Of a DNA stretch of 34,062 bases, positions 1-6,941 are shown in pieces. The stretch is taken from NCBI RefSeq assembly GCF_003946085.1, contig NZ_RHOB01000024.1:1-34062 (forward strand). Direction: 5' to 3'. The stretch's first letter is position 1, and every line of letters starts with the position of its first letter. The DNA comes from Levilactobacillus angrenensis. Its GTDB lineage: Bacteria; Bacillota; Bacilli; Lactobacillales; Lactobacillaceae. The notes below the pieces were generated by a model. That model had not been told where the DNA came from. It ran no database searches and saw nothing but the letters and a program-made list of their open reading frames with translations. A program made the position numbers and the translations under genes.

Positions 1-22
1 AGATCCGTTTAAGAAGTAAAAA

Positions 23-63
23 ACTACCAAGGCAACGAGAGTCAGCGGTTGGTAGTCTTTTGT
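23..63 (+). terminator. Rho-independent terminator
   Basis: ACTACCAA (23-30) pairs with TTGGTAGT (49-56) and is followed by CTTTTG. It would end a plus-strand gene lying left of the window. Confidence 0.55.
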
Positions 64-66
64 TGG

Positions 67-87
67 GCCCCTTTAAGGGGCTTTTTG
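67..87 (+). terminator. Second short GC-rich terminator
   Basis: GCCCC and GGGGC arms with a TTTAA loop are followed by a T-run at 82-86. It stands in tandem with the hairpin at 23-63. Confidence 0.55.
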
Positions 88-113
88 CGTGTGATGAGCC
101 CTTCTAGGGCGGT

Positions 114-139
114 TATAAAGCCACCAGCTGTGCTGGTGG
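114..139 (-). terminator. Terminator of the MetE-like gene
   Basis: CCACCAG and CTGGTGG arms flank a 5-nt loop just after the stop codon of the minus-strand gene at 162. The T-rich tail is short and interrupted (CTTTAT), so the assignment is moderate. Confidence 0.5.
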
Positions 140-161
140 ATGTTTACTTATATCTGAGGTG

Positions 162-1292
162 CTAGTCTTCGCCCCAAACCTCATCGGCCACCCGCTTCAC
201 CAGCTGTAACTTGGCCCACTGCTGGTCTTCGGTCAAGACGTTGCCCTCCTCCGTGGAGGCAAACCCGCATTGCGTGGAGATGGCTAGATTGGCTAGTGGT
301 ACCTGTTTAGCGGCGTCGGCGATACGAGCCTTGACTTGGTCGACATCTTCTAGTTCAGGGAACTTGGACGTGATCAGCCCCAAGACCAGCCGTTTGTGGG
401 CATCGTGGTGCCAAATTTTCGCCAAGGGCGTGAAGCTCCCCGCCCGTTCATTGTCGTATTCCAAGAACAAGCCGTCATAATGCAGTTCCCCCAGATAGTC
501 GGCGACATCGTCATAGCTACCAGAGAACAGGTAGGTCGACTTGAAATTGCCCCGACAAATGTGGGTGGTCACTGTCAAGTCGTCCGGCAGGTCCTTCAAT
601 AGGGTATTGATCACGTGGACCGCGTCTTGAGCCAGGTTGACGTAGGTCTGATGCGCGGTCACATCGTCGGTCGTGGCATTGAGCTTGCTGATAAGAAAGG
701 CCCAAGTCGTATCGTCCAGCTGAAGGTAGCGACAGCCCAGTTCATAGAAATGCAAAATCGTTTCGTGGTACGCTTTGGCCAGGTCATCTAGGTAGGCGTC
801 CCAGGTCGGGTAAAATTCGTGCCAGTTGTCACTGCGATTGTCTCGGAACAACATCGTGGGCGACGGGATGGTCTGTTTGACCAGCACCCCCGCTGGCACC
901 AGGCTCTGTAAGTATTGGAAGCTTTCAAAGAACGGGTGATTTGGGTTAAAGGCAATCTTGCCGACCAAATCGGCGTTGTCGGTCCGGGTCTGGCTACCGT
1001 GGAATTTATAACTTTGCTTGTAGTCGTAATGGCCGACCCCGGTCAAGCCCCACAAAAAGTCGAGGTGCCACCAACTACGGTTGAACTCGCCATCGGTGAC
1101 CGCCTTGAGCCCCAGGTCGATCTGCTTTTGCACAACGCGTTTGGTTTCGGCGCGTTGAACTTGCTTTAACTGCTCAGTGTCGATGGCGCCCTGCGCGAAT
1201 TCGGCGCGCGCTTGCTTCAAAGTGGCCGGCCGTAACAGGCTGCCGACGACATCGTAACGGAACGGAATCTGTGTTTCAGTAGTTGTAGTCAT
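162..1292 (-). CDS. MetE C-terminal-like methyltransferase (YxjG/YxjH family)
   Basis: A 376-residue protein of the cobalamin-independent methionine synthase C-terminal family. This family transfers methyl groups to homocysteine or a related thiol through a zinc site in a TIM barrel. Visible signatures are the N-terminal GSLLRP, the HICRGN motif near residue 245 and a late STQCGF motif whose Cys is a probable zinc ligand. It lacks the N-terminal half of full MetE, like Bacillus YxjG/YxjH. I start it at the ATG at 1292 because AGGAGG (1300-1305 region) sits 7-8 nt upstream; the reading frame extends 15 codons further but without a ribosome site. A methionine T-box precedes it, so it should be induced by uncharged tRNA-Met. 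The exact methyl donor and acceptor cannot be read from the sequence. Confidence 0.9.
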   Translation of the reverse strand: MTTTTETQIPFRYDVVGSLLRPATLKQARAEFAQGAIDTEQLKQVQRAETKRVVQKQIDLGLKAVTDGEFNRSWWHLDFLWGLTGVGHYDYKQSYKFHGSQTRTDNADLVGKIAFNPNHPFFESFQYLQSLVPAGVLVKQTIPSPTMLFRDNRSDNWHEFYPTWDAYLDDLAKAYHETILHFYELGCRYLQLDDTTWAFLISKLNATTDDVTAHQTYVNLAQDAVHVINTLLKDLPDDLTVTTHICRGNFKSTYLFSGSYDDVADYLGELHYDGLFLEYDNERAGSFTPLAKIWHHDAHKRLVLGLITSKFPELEDVDQVKARIADAAKQVPLANLAISTQCGFASTEEGNVLTEDQQWAKLQLVKRVADEVWGED

Positions 1293-1346
1293 ATAAATTC
1301 CTCCTAATTTTAAACCTGGACAGTATTTTCCAATCATCAGCTAACC

Positions 1347-1604
1347 AAAAAACGCGTTCATCCCCAGAACTAATCGCTTAGTTCCAGGGACGAACGCGTC
1401 GTTTTACCACCCTAATTCACAAGGCCCTCACAGACCTTGCCTCACCGGTACCATTGATACCCGGAAAGTTAACGGTTCCTACCGACCAAACAGCGTGAAC
1501 CGCTTGATAGCTGACGGGAGTTCATCTTCACGGCTGGCCACTGACCCGTTTACACTGACTCGGGCTCACTGCGCGGCGACCTGGCCGTTACTCTTCTCCC
1601 AGCT
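1347..1604 (-). promoter_or_regulatory. Methionine T-box riboswitch
   Basis: On the minus strand the leader begins with a stem I whose arms lie at 1596-1604 (AGCTGGGAG) and 1509-1520 (CTCCCGTCAGCT). Above it the specifier loop reads GAAGATGAA, giving ATG (Met) as specifier codon at 1523-1525, followed by a purine as usual. The antiterminator T-box core AGGGTGG lies at 1407-1413. A long terminator hairpin (ACGCGTTC ... GAACGCGT, then T6) fills 1347-1399 and overlaps the antiterminator. Uncharged tRNA-Met should stabilise read-through into the MetE-like gene at 1292. Confidence 0.92.
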
Positions 1605-1638
1605 TCTTTTATGAAAAACTGATTAGAAATTAGTGATA

Positions 1639-1667
1639 AGTTTACGGCTAGCTAGACTGGTTGTCAA
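1639..1667 (-). promoter_or_regulatory. Sigma-A promoter of the T-box transcript
   Basis: TTGACA (1662-1667) and TAAACT (1639-1644) are separated by exactly 17 nt on the minus strand. The -10 box lies about 35 nt before stem I of the T-box. Confidence 0.8.
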
Positions 1668-1696
1668 GTCCTAAAGGTGAGAAGTTCTTTTCAATT

Positions 1697-1904
1697 ACTG
1701 AAGGCTGAAAGTGGCATTAACACGGTAGTTCCCGAAACAACCGTGTTCTCCACTAAAATTAGTGAAACCAGGAGCCTGCGTCAGCCAGAGATTCCGCCTG
1801 CTATGGGGAACACTTCCAGCCAAAGAGCGGGTTTCCAGTTCGCTTTGAAGCCTGGCAAAACCCGCCAGTCTCCAAAGTCGCCCCACGCCGCTGGCGGAGG
1901 CTCC
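1697..1904 (+). repeat. Interspersed repeat, module A copy 1
   Basis: Non-coding repeat that recurs at 20825-21062 and 33856-34062 in this orientation, and in reverse at 10770-10960 and 16485-16605. The best conserved stretch begins at the palindrome ACTAAAATTAGT and contains GCCTGCGTCAGCCAGAGATT. Further on, GCGGGTTT pairs with AAACCCGC around a conserved CCAG/CTGG pair. Module B is absent here. It sits between the stop codon of the transporter gene (1914, minus strand) and the promoter of the T-box transcript. No other terminator is visible for the transporter operon, so the repeat's hairpin may serve as one. Confidence 0.85.
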
Positions 1905-1913
1905 TACTTTAGG

Positions 1914-3434
1914 CTAATCCAACAACCCGTGGCTACGCAGGTAATCGCGAGCCACCGTAGCGGCCTTGTGGTGCTTGACCGACACTTGGTAATTCATCTT
2001 CTGCATGTCTGTTGTCGTGACCTTGCCCGCTAGCTTGTTCAACGTCGTTCGCAATTCAGGATGCTGCGTCAACAGCTTTTCCGTCATCAACGGCGCCCCT
2101 TGATACGGTGGGAAGAACGACTTGTCATCCTTCAAGACGACCAAGTGGTATTCTTGGACTTCCGGATCGGTGGTGTACCCATCGACCAGGTTGACCTTGC
2201 CGTTAGCGATGGCCTTGTAGCGAATCGACGGCTCCATGGTCTTGACGCTGGCAAATTTCAACCCATACGCCTTGCTCAAGCCAGGATAGCCATCTTTTTG
2301 TTGATGGAAATCGGGGTCAAAACCGGCGTGGACCTTGTCTTCAACGGCGACCAAGTCCGAGATGGTTTTGAGATGGTATTTGGTAGCAAATTGCTTGGTG
2401 ACCGCCAAGTCATAGCCGTTTTGATATTGCATCGGCTTGAGGTAGGCCATTTGGTACTGCGATTTCAGCGCAGTCTTGGCCGTCTGGTACGTCTTGGCTG
2501 GGTCATGGCTGGCAGATTTTTCACCCTTCACCAGTGACTCCAAAACGGTCCCCGTGAACTCAGGATAAATGTCGATGGAGCCCGACTGTAGTGCCTTGAA
2601 TAGGAAGGACGTCGCGCCAAAGTTGGCCTTGGTGGTCACCTGGATGTTGGGGTGGTCGTGTTCGATCAGGTCCTTGTACATGTTGATCAAGATTTCTGGT
2701 TCACTGCCTAGCTTGCCGGCTACCGTGATGGTGGTCTGCGGATTGGCGATCTTGCGGTAACCCGCGAAGCCGCCAATCAAGACGACCAACGTCAACAAGA
2801 CGATGCCGGCCTTCTTGAAGGACAGCTTGCCCAGCCAATCGATGGCGGCCCCAAAGACCAGCGCCAAAATGGCCGACAGCACGGCCCCGATGATCAGCAG
2901 GGCATTGTTGTTGGTTTCAATCCCCAGCAAAATGTAGGTCCCTAGCCCCCCGGCTCCAATCAAGGCAGCCAGCGTGGCGGTCCCGATAATCATGACGGTG
3001 GCGATACGAATCCCCGAGATAATCATCGGTAGTGCTAAAGGTAACTCAATCCGGAATAATTTCATCCGCCGGGACAGACCAAATGCCGTCGCGGCTTCTT
3101 CCAAGTTGGGGTCGATAGTCGTCAGCCCCGAATAAGTATTTTGAAAAATCGGCATCACCGCGTAAATCACCAGCGCGATGATCGACGGCACGGTCCCAAT
3201 CCCCACGATGGGAATCAGAATCCCCAGCAATGCCAGACTTGGAATCGTCTGGAGAATGCTGGTAATCTGCAACATGACCTTGGCCCAGCGCTCGTGGTGC
3301 ATCAATAAGATGGCGACCGGAATCGCGATGACTGCCGCAATCAGTAGTGAAATCAGCGACAAGCCAATGTGTTGGCCGATGGCGTGCAGGATGTCGCCAC
3401 CCTGGGTCTGGAGAATATGATTAATTTGTGACAC
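1914..3434 (-). CDS. ABC permease fused to substrate-binding protein (OpuC/EgtU type)
   Basis: A 506-residue fusion. Residues about 15-215 form a multi-helix permease with the usual inner-membrane EAA-type loop (EEAATAFG). A further helix follows, and residues about 235-506 form an extracellular OpuAC-type binding domain with GKLGSEPEIL, DIYPEFTGTV and FFPPYQGAPL. This family imports glycine betaine, carnitine, choline or, in the EgtU branch, ergothioneine. The single-chain permease/receptor layout, the 506-residue length and the single partner ATPase resemble pneumococcal EgtU as I remember it. BusAB-like betaine systems are also fused, so the substrate is open. It starts at GTG (3432-3434) directly after the ATPase stop, with AAGGAGG 8 nt upstream, so the two are translated as a pair. 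Confidence 0.9.
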   Translation of the reverse strand: MSQINHILQTQGGDILHAIGQHIGLSLISLLIAAVIAIPVAILLMHHERWAKVMLQITSILQTIPSLALLGILIPIVGIGTVPSIIALVIYAVMPIFQNTYSGLTTIDPNLEEAATAFGLSRRMKLFRIELPLALPMIISGIRIATVMIIGTATLAALIGAGGLGTYILLGIETNNNALLIIGAVLSAILALVFGAAIDWLGKLSFKKAGIVLLTLVVLIGGFAGYRKIANPQTTITVAGKLGSEPEILINMYKDLIEHDHPNIQVTTKANFGATSFLFKALQSGSIDIYPEFTGTVLESLVKGEKSASHDPAKTYQTAKTALKSQYQMAYLKPMQYQNGYDLAVTKQFATKYHLKTISDLVAVEDKVHAGFDPDFHQQKDGYPGLSKAYGLKFASVKTMEPSIRYKAIANGKVNLVDGYTTDPEVQEYHLVVLKDDKSFFPPYQGAPLMTEKLLTQHPELRTTLNKLAGKVTTTDMQKMNYQVSVKHHKAATVARDYLRSHGLLD

Positions 3435-4367
3435 CTAATCGGCCTCCTTCGTGGCTAAGTAGTCTAACAGGTCAGCCGTGGTCAGCTGGCGCGGCCCGTG
3501 GTCCGTCATTACCGCGGCGGTGGATTGCGTCTTTAACGCCGCCGCCAACTCGTTCACGGTCGCCGTGGCCGTCAAGGTAGCGGACGCCGTCGTGGGTTCG
3601 CCGTAGCCTTGCGCCAATAAGTCGTGAATCGTGGCCGGCCGCGGCGTGTGTTCATTTTCAAAGAAGCCTTGAACGAAATCATTGGCTGGGTGCTGCATGA
3701 TGGCCTCGCCCGTGCCGATTTGCTGGATGTGGCCCAGCCGCATGACCGCGATGTGTTGCCCGAGGCGCAAGGCTTCGTGCATATCGTGCGTGACGAAAAC
3801 GAAGGTCATTTTCAATTCTTGGTGTAGCTGTAAGACTAGGTCCTGTAGCTGTTTACGCGAAATCGGGTCCAGGGCACTAAAGGGTTCATCCATCAAGACG
3901 ACCTTGGGCTTAATGGCCAGCGCGCGGATGATGCCGACCCGCTGTTGTTCCCCACCAGACAGTTCACTGGGCATTCGCGTGGCGTACTGATTGGGGTCCA
4001 AATCCACTTGGGCGAGCAAGGCCCGCGCCCGGTCGATGCGGCGTTTACGCGACCAGCCCAGCGACTCAGCCTGCAACGCAATGTTGTCTTGGATATTTAA
4101 ATTGGGAAAGAGTGCAATATTTTGCAGTACGTAGCCCATTTGTTGCCGCAATTGTTTTAAGTCGTAATCAATAATCCGTTTATCATCAAAGTAAATATCT
4201 CCATCGGTCGGTTCGATCAACCGATTGAGCATCTTCAGTGTGGTCGTCTTACCGCTCCCGCTGGGGCCGACCAGCACGAAGAAATCTCCCGTCGGAATCG
4301 TTAAGTTCAAGTCATCGAGGGCTTGATTACCGGCGTAGCGCTTGCTAACGTTTTTAAATTCTATCAT
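3435..4367 (-). CDS. ABC transporter ATP-binding protein (OpuCA/EgtV type)
   Basis: A 310-residue ATPase that drives the membrane partner encoded directly downstream. The Walker A motif GPSGSGKT is at residues 34-41, the signature LSGGEQQR at 136-143, Walker B VVLMDEP at 156-162, and a THDMHE switch histidine follows. The nucleotide-binding fold ends near residue 240. The last 70 residues are a weakly conserved tail in the position where OpuCA proteins carry CBS domains, but it is too short for a CBS pair. The start codon at 4365-4367 has GGAGG just upstream. It is the first gene of a two-gene operon, and its leader contains an inverted repeat (4402-4427). Confidence 0.93.
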   Translation of the reverse strand: MIEFKNVSKRYAGNQALDDLNLTIPTGDFFVLVGPSGSGKTTTLKMLNRLIEPTDGDIYFDDKRIIDYDLKQLRQQMGYVLQNIALFPNLNIQDNIALQAESLGWSRKRRIDRARALLAQVDLDPNQYATRMPSELSGGEQQRVGIIRALAIKPKVVLMDEPFSALDPISRKQLQDLVLQLHQELKMTFVFVTHDMHEALRLGQHIAVMRLGHIQQIGTGEAIMQHPANDFVQGFFENEHTPRPATIHDLLAQGYGEPTTASATLTATATVNELAAALKTQSTAAVMTDHGPRQLTTADLLDYLATKEAD

Positions 4368-4401
4368 AACGACCTCCGTCCTGTTACTTTGTTATTAACA
4401 A

Positions 4402-4427
4402 GAACTATCTCACTACCGCGATAGTTC
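4402..4427. promoter_or_regulatory. Inverted repeat in the transporter leader
   Basis: GAACTAT (4402-4408) is the exact reverse complement of ATAGTTC (4421-4427), with a 12-nt centre. It lies between the transporter's likely -10 box and its start codon. It could be an operator, possibly for the divergent Lrp-type regulator, or a leader hairpin. Confidence 0.45.
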
Positions 4428-4446
4428 AAATGGTGGTTACCGTTTA

Positions 4447-4452
4447 ATTATA
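4447..4452 (-). promoter_or_regulatory. Probable -10 box of the transporter operon
   Basis: A perfect TATAAT on the minus strand, 80 nt before the ATPase start. The -35 position (TTAGGA at 17-nt spacing) is poor, which suggests activator dependence or a weak promoter. Confidence 0.45.
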
Positions 4453-4514
4453 CTAATCTTCACCTGGATTCCTAAGCAAACGGCTTACAAATTTCCTAAT
4501 GCAATGACCTCTAC

Positions 4515-4544
4515 TTTACACGCTTTGAGCGGGACTGTTAATAT
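4515..4544 (+). promoter_or_regulatory. Probable promoter of the Lrp-type regulator
   Basis: TTTACA (4515-4520) and TAATAT (4539-4544) with an 18-nt spacer, about 40 nt before the coding region. Confidence 0.5.
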
Positions 4545-4585
4545 TAAAACCAAAGGCTTCGGGCCTAAAAAACTTAGAAAACAAG

Positions 4586-5008
4586 GTGTTCATCATTCCA
4601 GACGAAATCGACATGGCCATCATCAAGGCCTTAAATCGCGACAGCCGTATCAAGGTCAGTCACCTGGCCAAATTGGTCCATCTGACCGCCCCAGCCGTGG
4701 CCGCCCGCATTCAACGCTTGACCGACACCGGCGTCATCACCCGCTACACCGTCGAGGTCGATCTCGACAAGCTGGGATTTCCCCGGCAGGTCTTCATTCA
4801 GGTTGCCGTGCAAGACCAACAACACGCGGCTTATTTAAAATTGGTCCACCATTACCACAACGATATTCGCCACCACTACCGCACGACCGGCCAGTTTGCC
4901 TACATGATCGAAGGCGCCTTTCCGGACCGGCACAACCTCAGCGACTTCCTACTGGCGCTGGGCAAGCTGGCGACTTACCAGGTGATTGACGTGATTGATG
5001 ATATTTGA
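4586..5008 (+). CDS. Lrp/AsnC-family transcriptional regulator
   Basis: A 140-residue protein with the two-part layout of the family. The N-terminal helix-turn-helix opens with DEIDMAIIKAL and has the recognition segment LTAPAVAARIQRL. A C-terminal RAM-like domain (residues about 65-140) follows, which in relatives binds amino acids and forms octamers. It is divergent from the OpuC/EgtU-type transporter and separated from it by 218 bp, so it may control that operon; this is inference from position. The GTG start at 4586 gives the best family alignment but has only a weak ribosome site (ACAAG). An ATG at 4613 would remove the conserved DEID start. Confidence 0.85.
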   Translation: MFIIPDEIDMAIIKALNRDSRIKVSHLAKLVHLTAPAVAARIQRLTDTGVITRYTVEVDLDKLGFPRQVFIQVAVQDQQHAAYLKLVHHYHNDIRHHYRTTGQFAYMIEGAFPDRHNLSDFLLALGKLATYQVIDVIDDI

Positions 5009-5009
5009 G

Positions 5010-5180
5010 GACTGGAATGACAGTGTTCTGTCCACTGAACTTAGTAAAACCAGGTGCCTGCGTCAGCCAGAGATTGTCAGCACCATTGTGTTAGTAGGCT
5101 AGTTGTCAAATCAGTCGCGTGGTGACAATGTTTCTAGCAGATATTTATCTTGCAACCCTCAGTTCTTAACCTTTAGACAC
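5010..5180 (+). repeat. Deleted relic of the composite repeat
   Basis: Positions 5030-5077 match the start of module A (ACTTAGTAAAACCAGG, then CCTGCGTCAGCCAGAGATT). From about 5085 to 5180 the sequence instead resembles the flank beyond module B of the copy at 21343-21445 (shared GTCGCGTGGT, TTTCTAGC and CTTTAGAC). The interior A and B parts are missing. The stretch 5181-5349 holds no gene or further signal that I can support. Confidence 0.6.
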
Positions 5181-5349
5181 TACCGGTGCACAAAAGGTAC
5201 CTCTTGCGTTCTACATCTCTTGGCGACCTAGCGTTCTGTGTTCCCCTAAAGTATTGTCTAATGTAATTTGCAGAACACATCTAAGACTTGAACACCGAGC
5301 TCATATACGCCACTTTAGCTTAATATTTATAACATTAAATATTCCTACG

Positions 5350-5676
5350 TTACATAATAGTACTAATTACAAGATGCCCTAATAAGGTGCTCAGAAATCC
5401 AACAACTAGCATTACTTTAAAAGTCAAACAGTTTGCCCCAGACTTAGAGCTTGGCTTATTTGCTGCACTTGGGTCATCCTTCCCCAACAATAAATAATCC
5501 ATTGTGACGTCGTAAAGCACACTCAACTTAACTAATTTCTCGACATCTGGGTATCCTCTCCCATTTTCCCAACGTGAAATAGACTGACGTGAAATATTTA
5601 ATTCATTACTCACATATTCTTGAGTCATTTCACGTAAAATACGTGCTCTCCTGATGTTATCCCCAATCTCTCCCAT
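5350..5676 (-). CDS. XRE-family regulator with C-terminal membrane helix
   Basis: A 108-residue protein. Residues 1-68 form a Cro/CI-type helix-turn-helix with MTQEYVSNELNISRQSISRW as the core, followed by the usual DYLLLG end. A Ser/Lys-rich linker leads to a hydrophobic segment (about residues 86-107, LTFKVMLVVGFLSTLLGHL), which suggests membrane anchoring. The start codon is ATG at 5674-5676 with AAAAGGGG upstream. It is divergent from the frameshifted secreted protein at 5900. The perfect palindrome between them is the obvious candidate operator. Membrane-tethered XRE proteins in Firmicutes often sit beside bacteriocin or toxin genes. The target here is inferred. Confidence 0.85.
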   Translation of the reverse strand: MGEIGDNIRRARILREMTQEYVSNELNISRQSISRWENGRGYPDVEKLVKLSVLYDVTMDYLLLGKDDPSAANKPSSKSGANCLTFKVMLVVGFLSTLLGHLVISTIM

Positions 5677-5802
5677 AGCGCTCCCCTTTTAAATCAATTT
5701 TGTCTAGACCACTTTATCATGAACAGCTAACTTTCCAGTTTACTATTAATTTACTGACTATCTTAAAATTAAGTGTAAAACGCTTGTTTACATATCGTGC
5801 TA

Positions 5803-5824
5803 AATCTCTTTACGTAAAGAGATT
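5803..5824. promoter_or_regulatory. Perfect 22-bp palindrome, probable operator
   Basis: AATCTCTTTAC is followed immediately by its exact reverse complement GTAAAGAGATT. It lies in the divergent region between the XRE gene and the secreted-protein gene. A possible -10 box (TACTAT at about 5828) follows directly, so a bound protein would cover the -35 zone. Confidence 0.7.
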
Positions 5825-5899
5825 GGTACTATTAATGTGCTGATCTAGTTTAAATTAGAACTTGTTGATCCGGATCGACAAGATTAAAAACAGGGCGGA

Positions 5900-6510
5900 A
5901 TGAAGATGAATTTAAAAAAACACGGCGTTATTCTAATGACGGTATTTTCACTATCAGGAATTGTTATGCCAATGACAACTGGAAAAGGTTAAGTGCTGAG
6001 GTTAACCATATTGCCGACCAATCTGCACTCATTACACCAGAACAAGAAAAGGCAAAATATCAAGAATTAACACAAAAATATGATGGTGCACAAATTGACT
6101 ATGACATTGAAGATGAAGCCGAACTAGAATTTGAACATCCGCAGACACGTAGTCATAAATTTTCCGAAAGATGGGTCAATGGTGGTCTTAACGACTTCGC
6201 CTCAACGAAGGCTGGCTTACCAGACTTGCGGTCTTATTACGGCAAAACAGCTATTGCCGTAGCTGGCGCCGGTGCTGGCACTGGTGCCGGTATTGGCTCA
6301 GGCGCCGGTCCTATCGGAGCCGGTGTTGGCGCTCTTGTTGGTATAGTTGGTGGCAGTATCGCTTCTTCTCGCTTCACTGATGCTCAGAAGGACATGAAGA
6401 AGTGGATTAATAAAGGTTCCACAAAAGGTGGTTGCCGTGTTACTGCAACTGATGAGTTCCCGATTGCATCCTTGAACTCCCAAAAACAAGCTAAAATTCA
6501 CAAAATATAA
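5900..6510 (+). pseudogene. Frameshifted secreted glycine-zipper protein, toxin-like
   Basis: The ATG at 5900, behind GGGCGGA, opens a signal-peptide-like start (MKMNLKKHGVILMTVFSLSG) that stops at TAA 5990-5992. The -1 frame is then open from the same point to TAA 6508-6510. The join is the A-run in GGAAAAGG (5981-5988). One extra A would give a continuous protein of about 203 residues. The second part has an acidic, helical region (residues about 45-75), a segment with RWVNGGLNDF, then a hydrophobic glycine zipper about 35 residues long (AVAGAGAGTGAGIGSGAG onward), and a basic tail with one Cys. Such zippers insert into membranes in pore-forming peptides. I do not recognise the family. A programmed -1 shift at A-AAA-G, a sequencing error and a true mutation all remain possible. 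Confidence 0.6.
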
Positions 6511-6527
6511 TATCTAGGTGAACTGAA

Positions 6528-6689
6528 TTGAAATTTTTAACTGCTCTAGGGATTGCCTCCGCAGCACTTGTAATTGTTATCCCCTATATTCAATGGCGTC
6601 GACAAAAGCTCAACAGGTCTATTTTATTTAGTGTCGGGGGATTGGTTTCTCTTAGCCTAATAATTTTTTATTGGACATTTTTAGAGTAA
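6528..6689 (+). CDS. Small two-helix membrane protein, candidate immunity protein
   Basis: A 53-residue protein starting at TTG (6528) with AGGTGA about 7 nt upstream, 17 nt after the secreted protein's stop. It has two hydrophobic helices (residues about 3-20 and 33-51) joined by a basic loop (WRRQKLNRS). Tiny membrane proteins directly downstream of bacteriocin genes commonly give self-immunity. That role is inferred from size, topology and position, because no family is recognised. A strong hairpin follows at once and closes the unit. Confidence 0.6.
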   Translation: MKFLTALGIASAALVIVIPYIQWRRQKLNRSILFSVGGLVSLSLIIFYWTFLE

Positions 6690-6739
6690 ATTATCTTACC
6701 GGATTTAAAATTGACCTGCAACATCCGGTAAGATAATTT
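6688..6739 (+). terminator. 17-bp perfect hairpin closing the island
   Basis: The arms at 6688-6704 and 6723-6739 are exact reverse complements (AAATTATCTTACCGGAT). The right arm ends in ATTT, so the T tail is short, but the position just after the small membrane gene fits a terminator. Confidence 0.65.
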
Positions 6740-6790
6740 GAGGTAAACAGATAGACCATGGGGACCGATACTTTTAAGCATCGAAACCGA

Positions 6791-6836
6791 TTAAAAAAGC
6801 GTTGCCCGAATGAAATTCGCATTCGGACAACGCTTT
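6791..6836 (-). terminator. Terminator of the oxidoreductase gene
   Basis: On the minus strand AAAGCGTTGTCCGAATG pairs with CATTCGGGCAACGCTTT and runs into six T. It is strong and points away from the gene at 6942. Confidence 0.8.
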
Positions 6837-6941
6837 GAATAGTTTTGGGTATTTTTCAGCAGCCTCCGGTTGGATTTTAGCACTTTTCTTAAACCAGTTG
6901 CTTATTCAACTATCAATCGTTCTGACTAGTACAATCCCGAT

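Noticed and set aside
1677-2033. Plus-strand open reading frame of 118 codons across repeat module A and the transporter gene end
   Set aside because: It runs through a non-coding repeat and antisense to the binding domain, and has no ribosome site.
6226-6510. A separate 94-residue gene starting at TTG 6226
   Set aside because: The frame is open far upstream of this TTG and joins the signal peptide at 5981-5988. There is no ribosome site, so it is better read as the end of the frameshifted gene.
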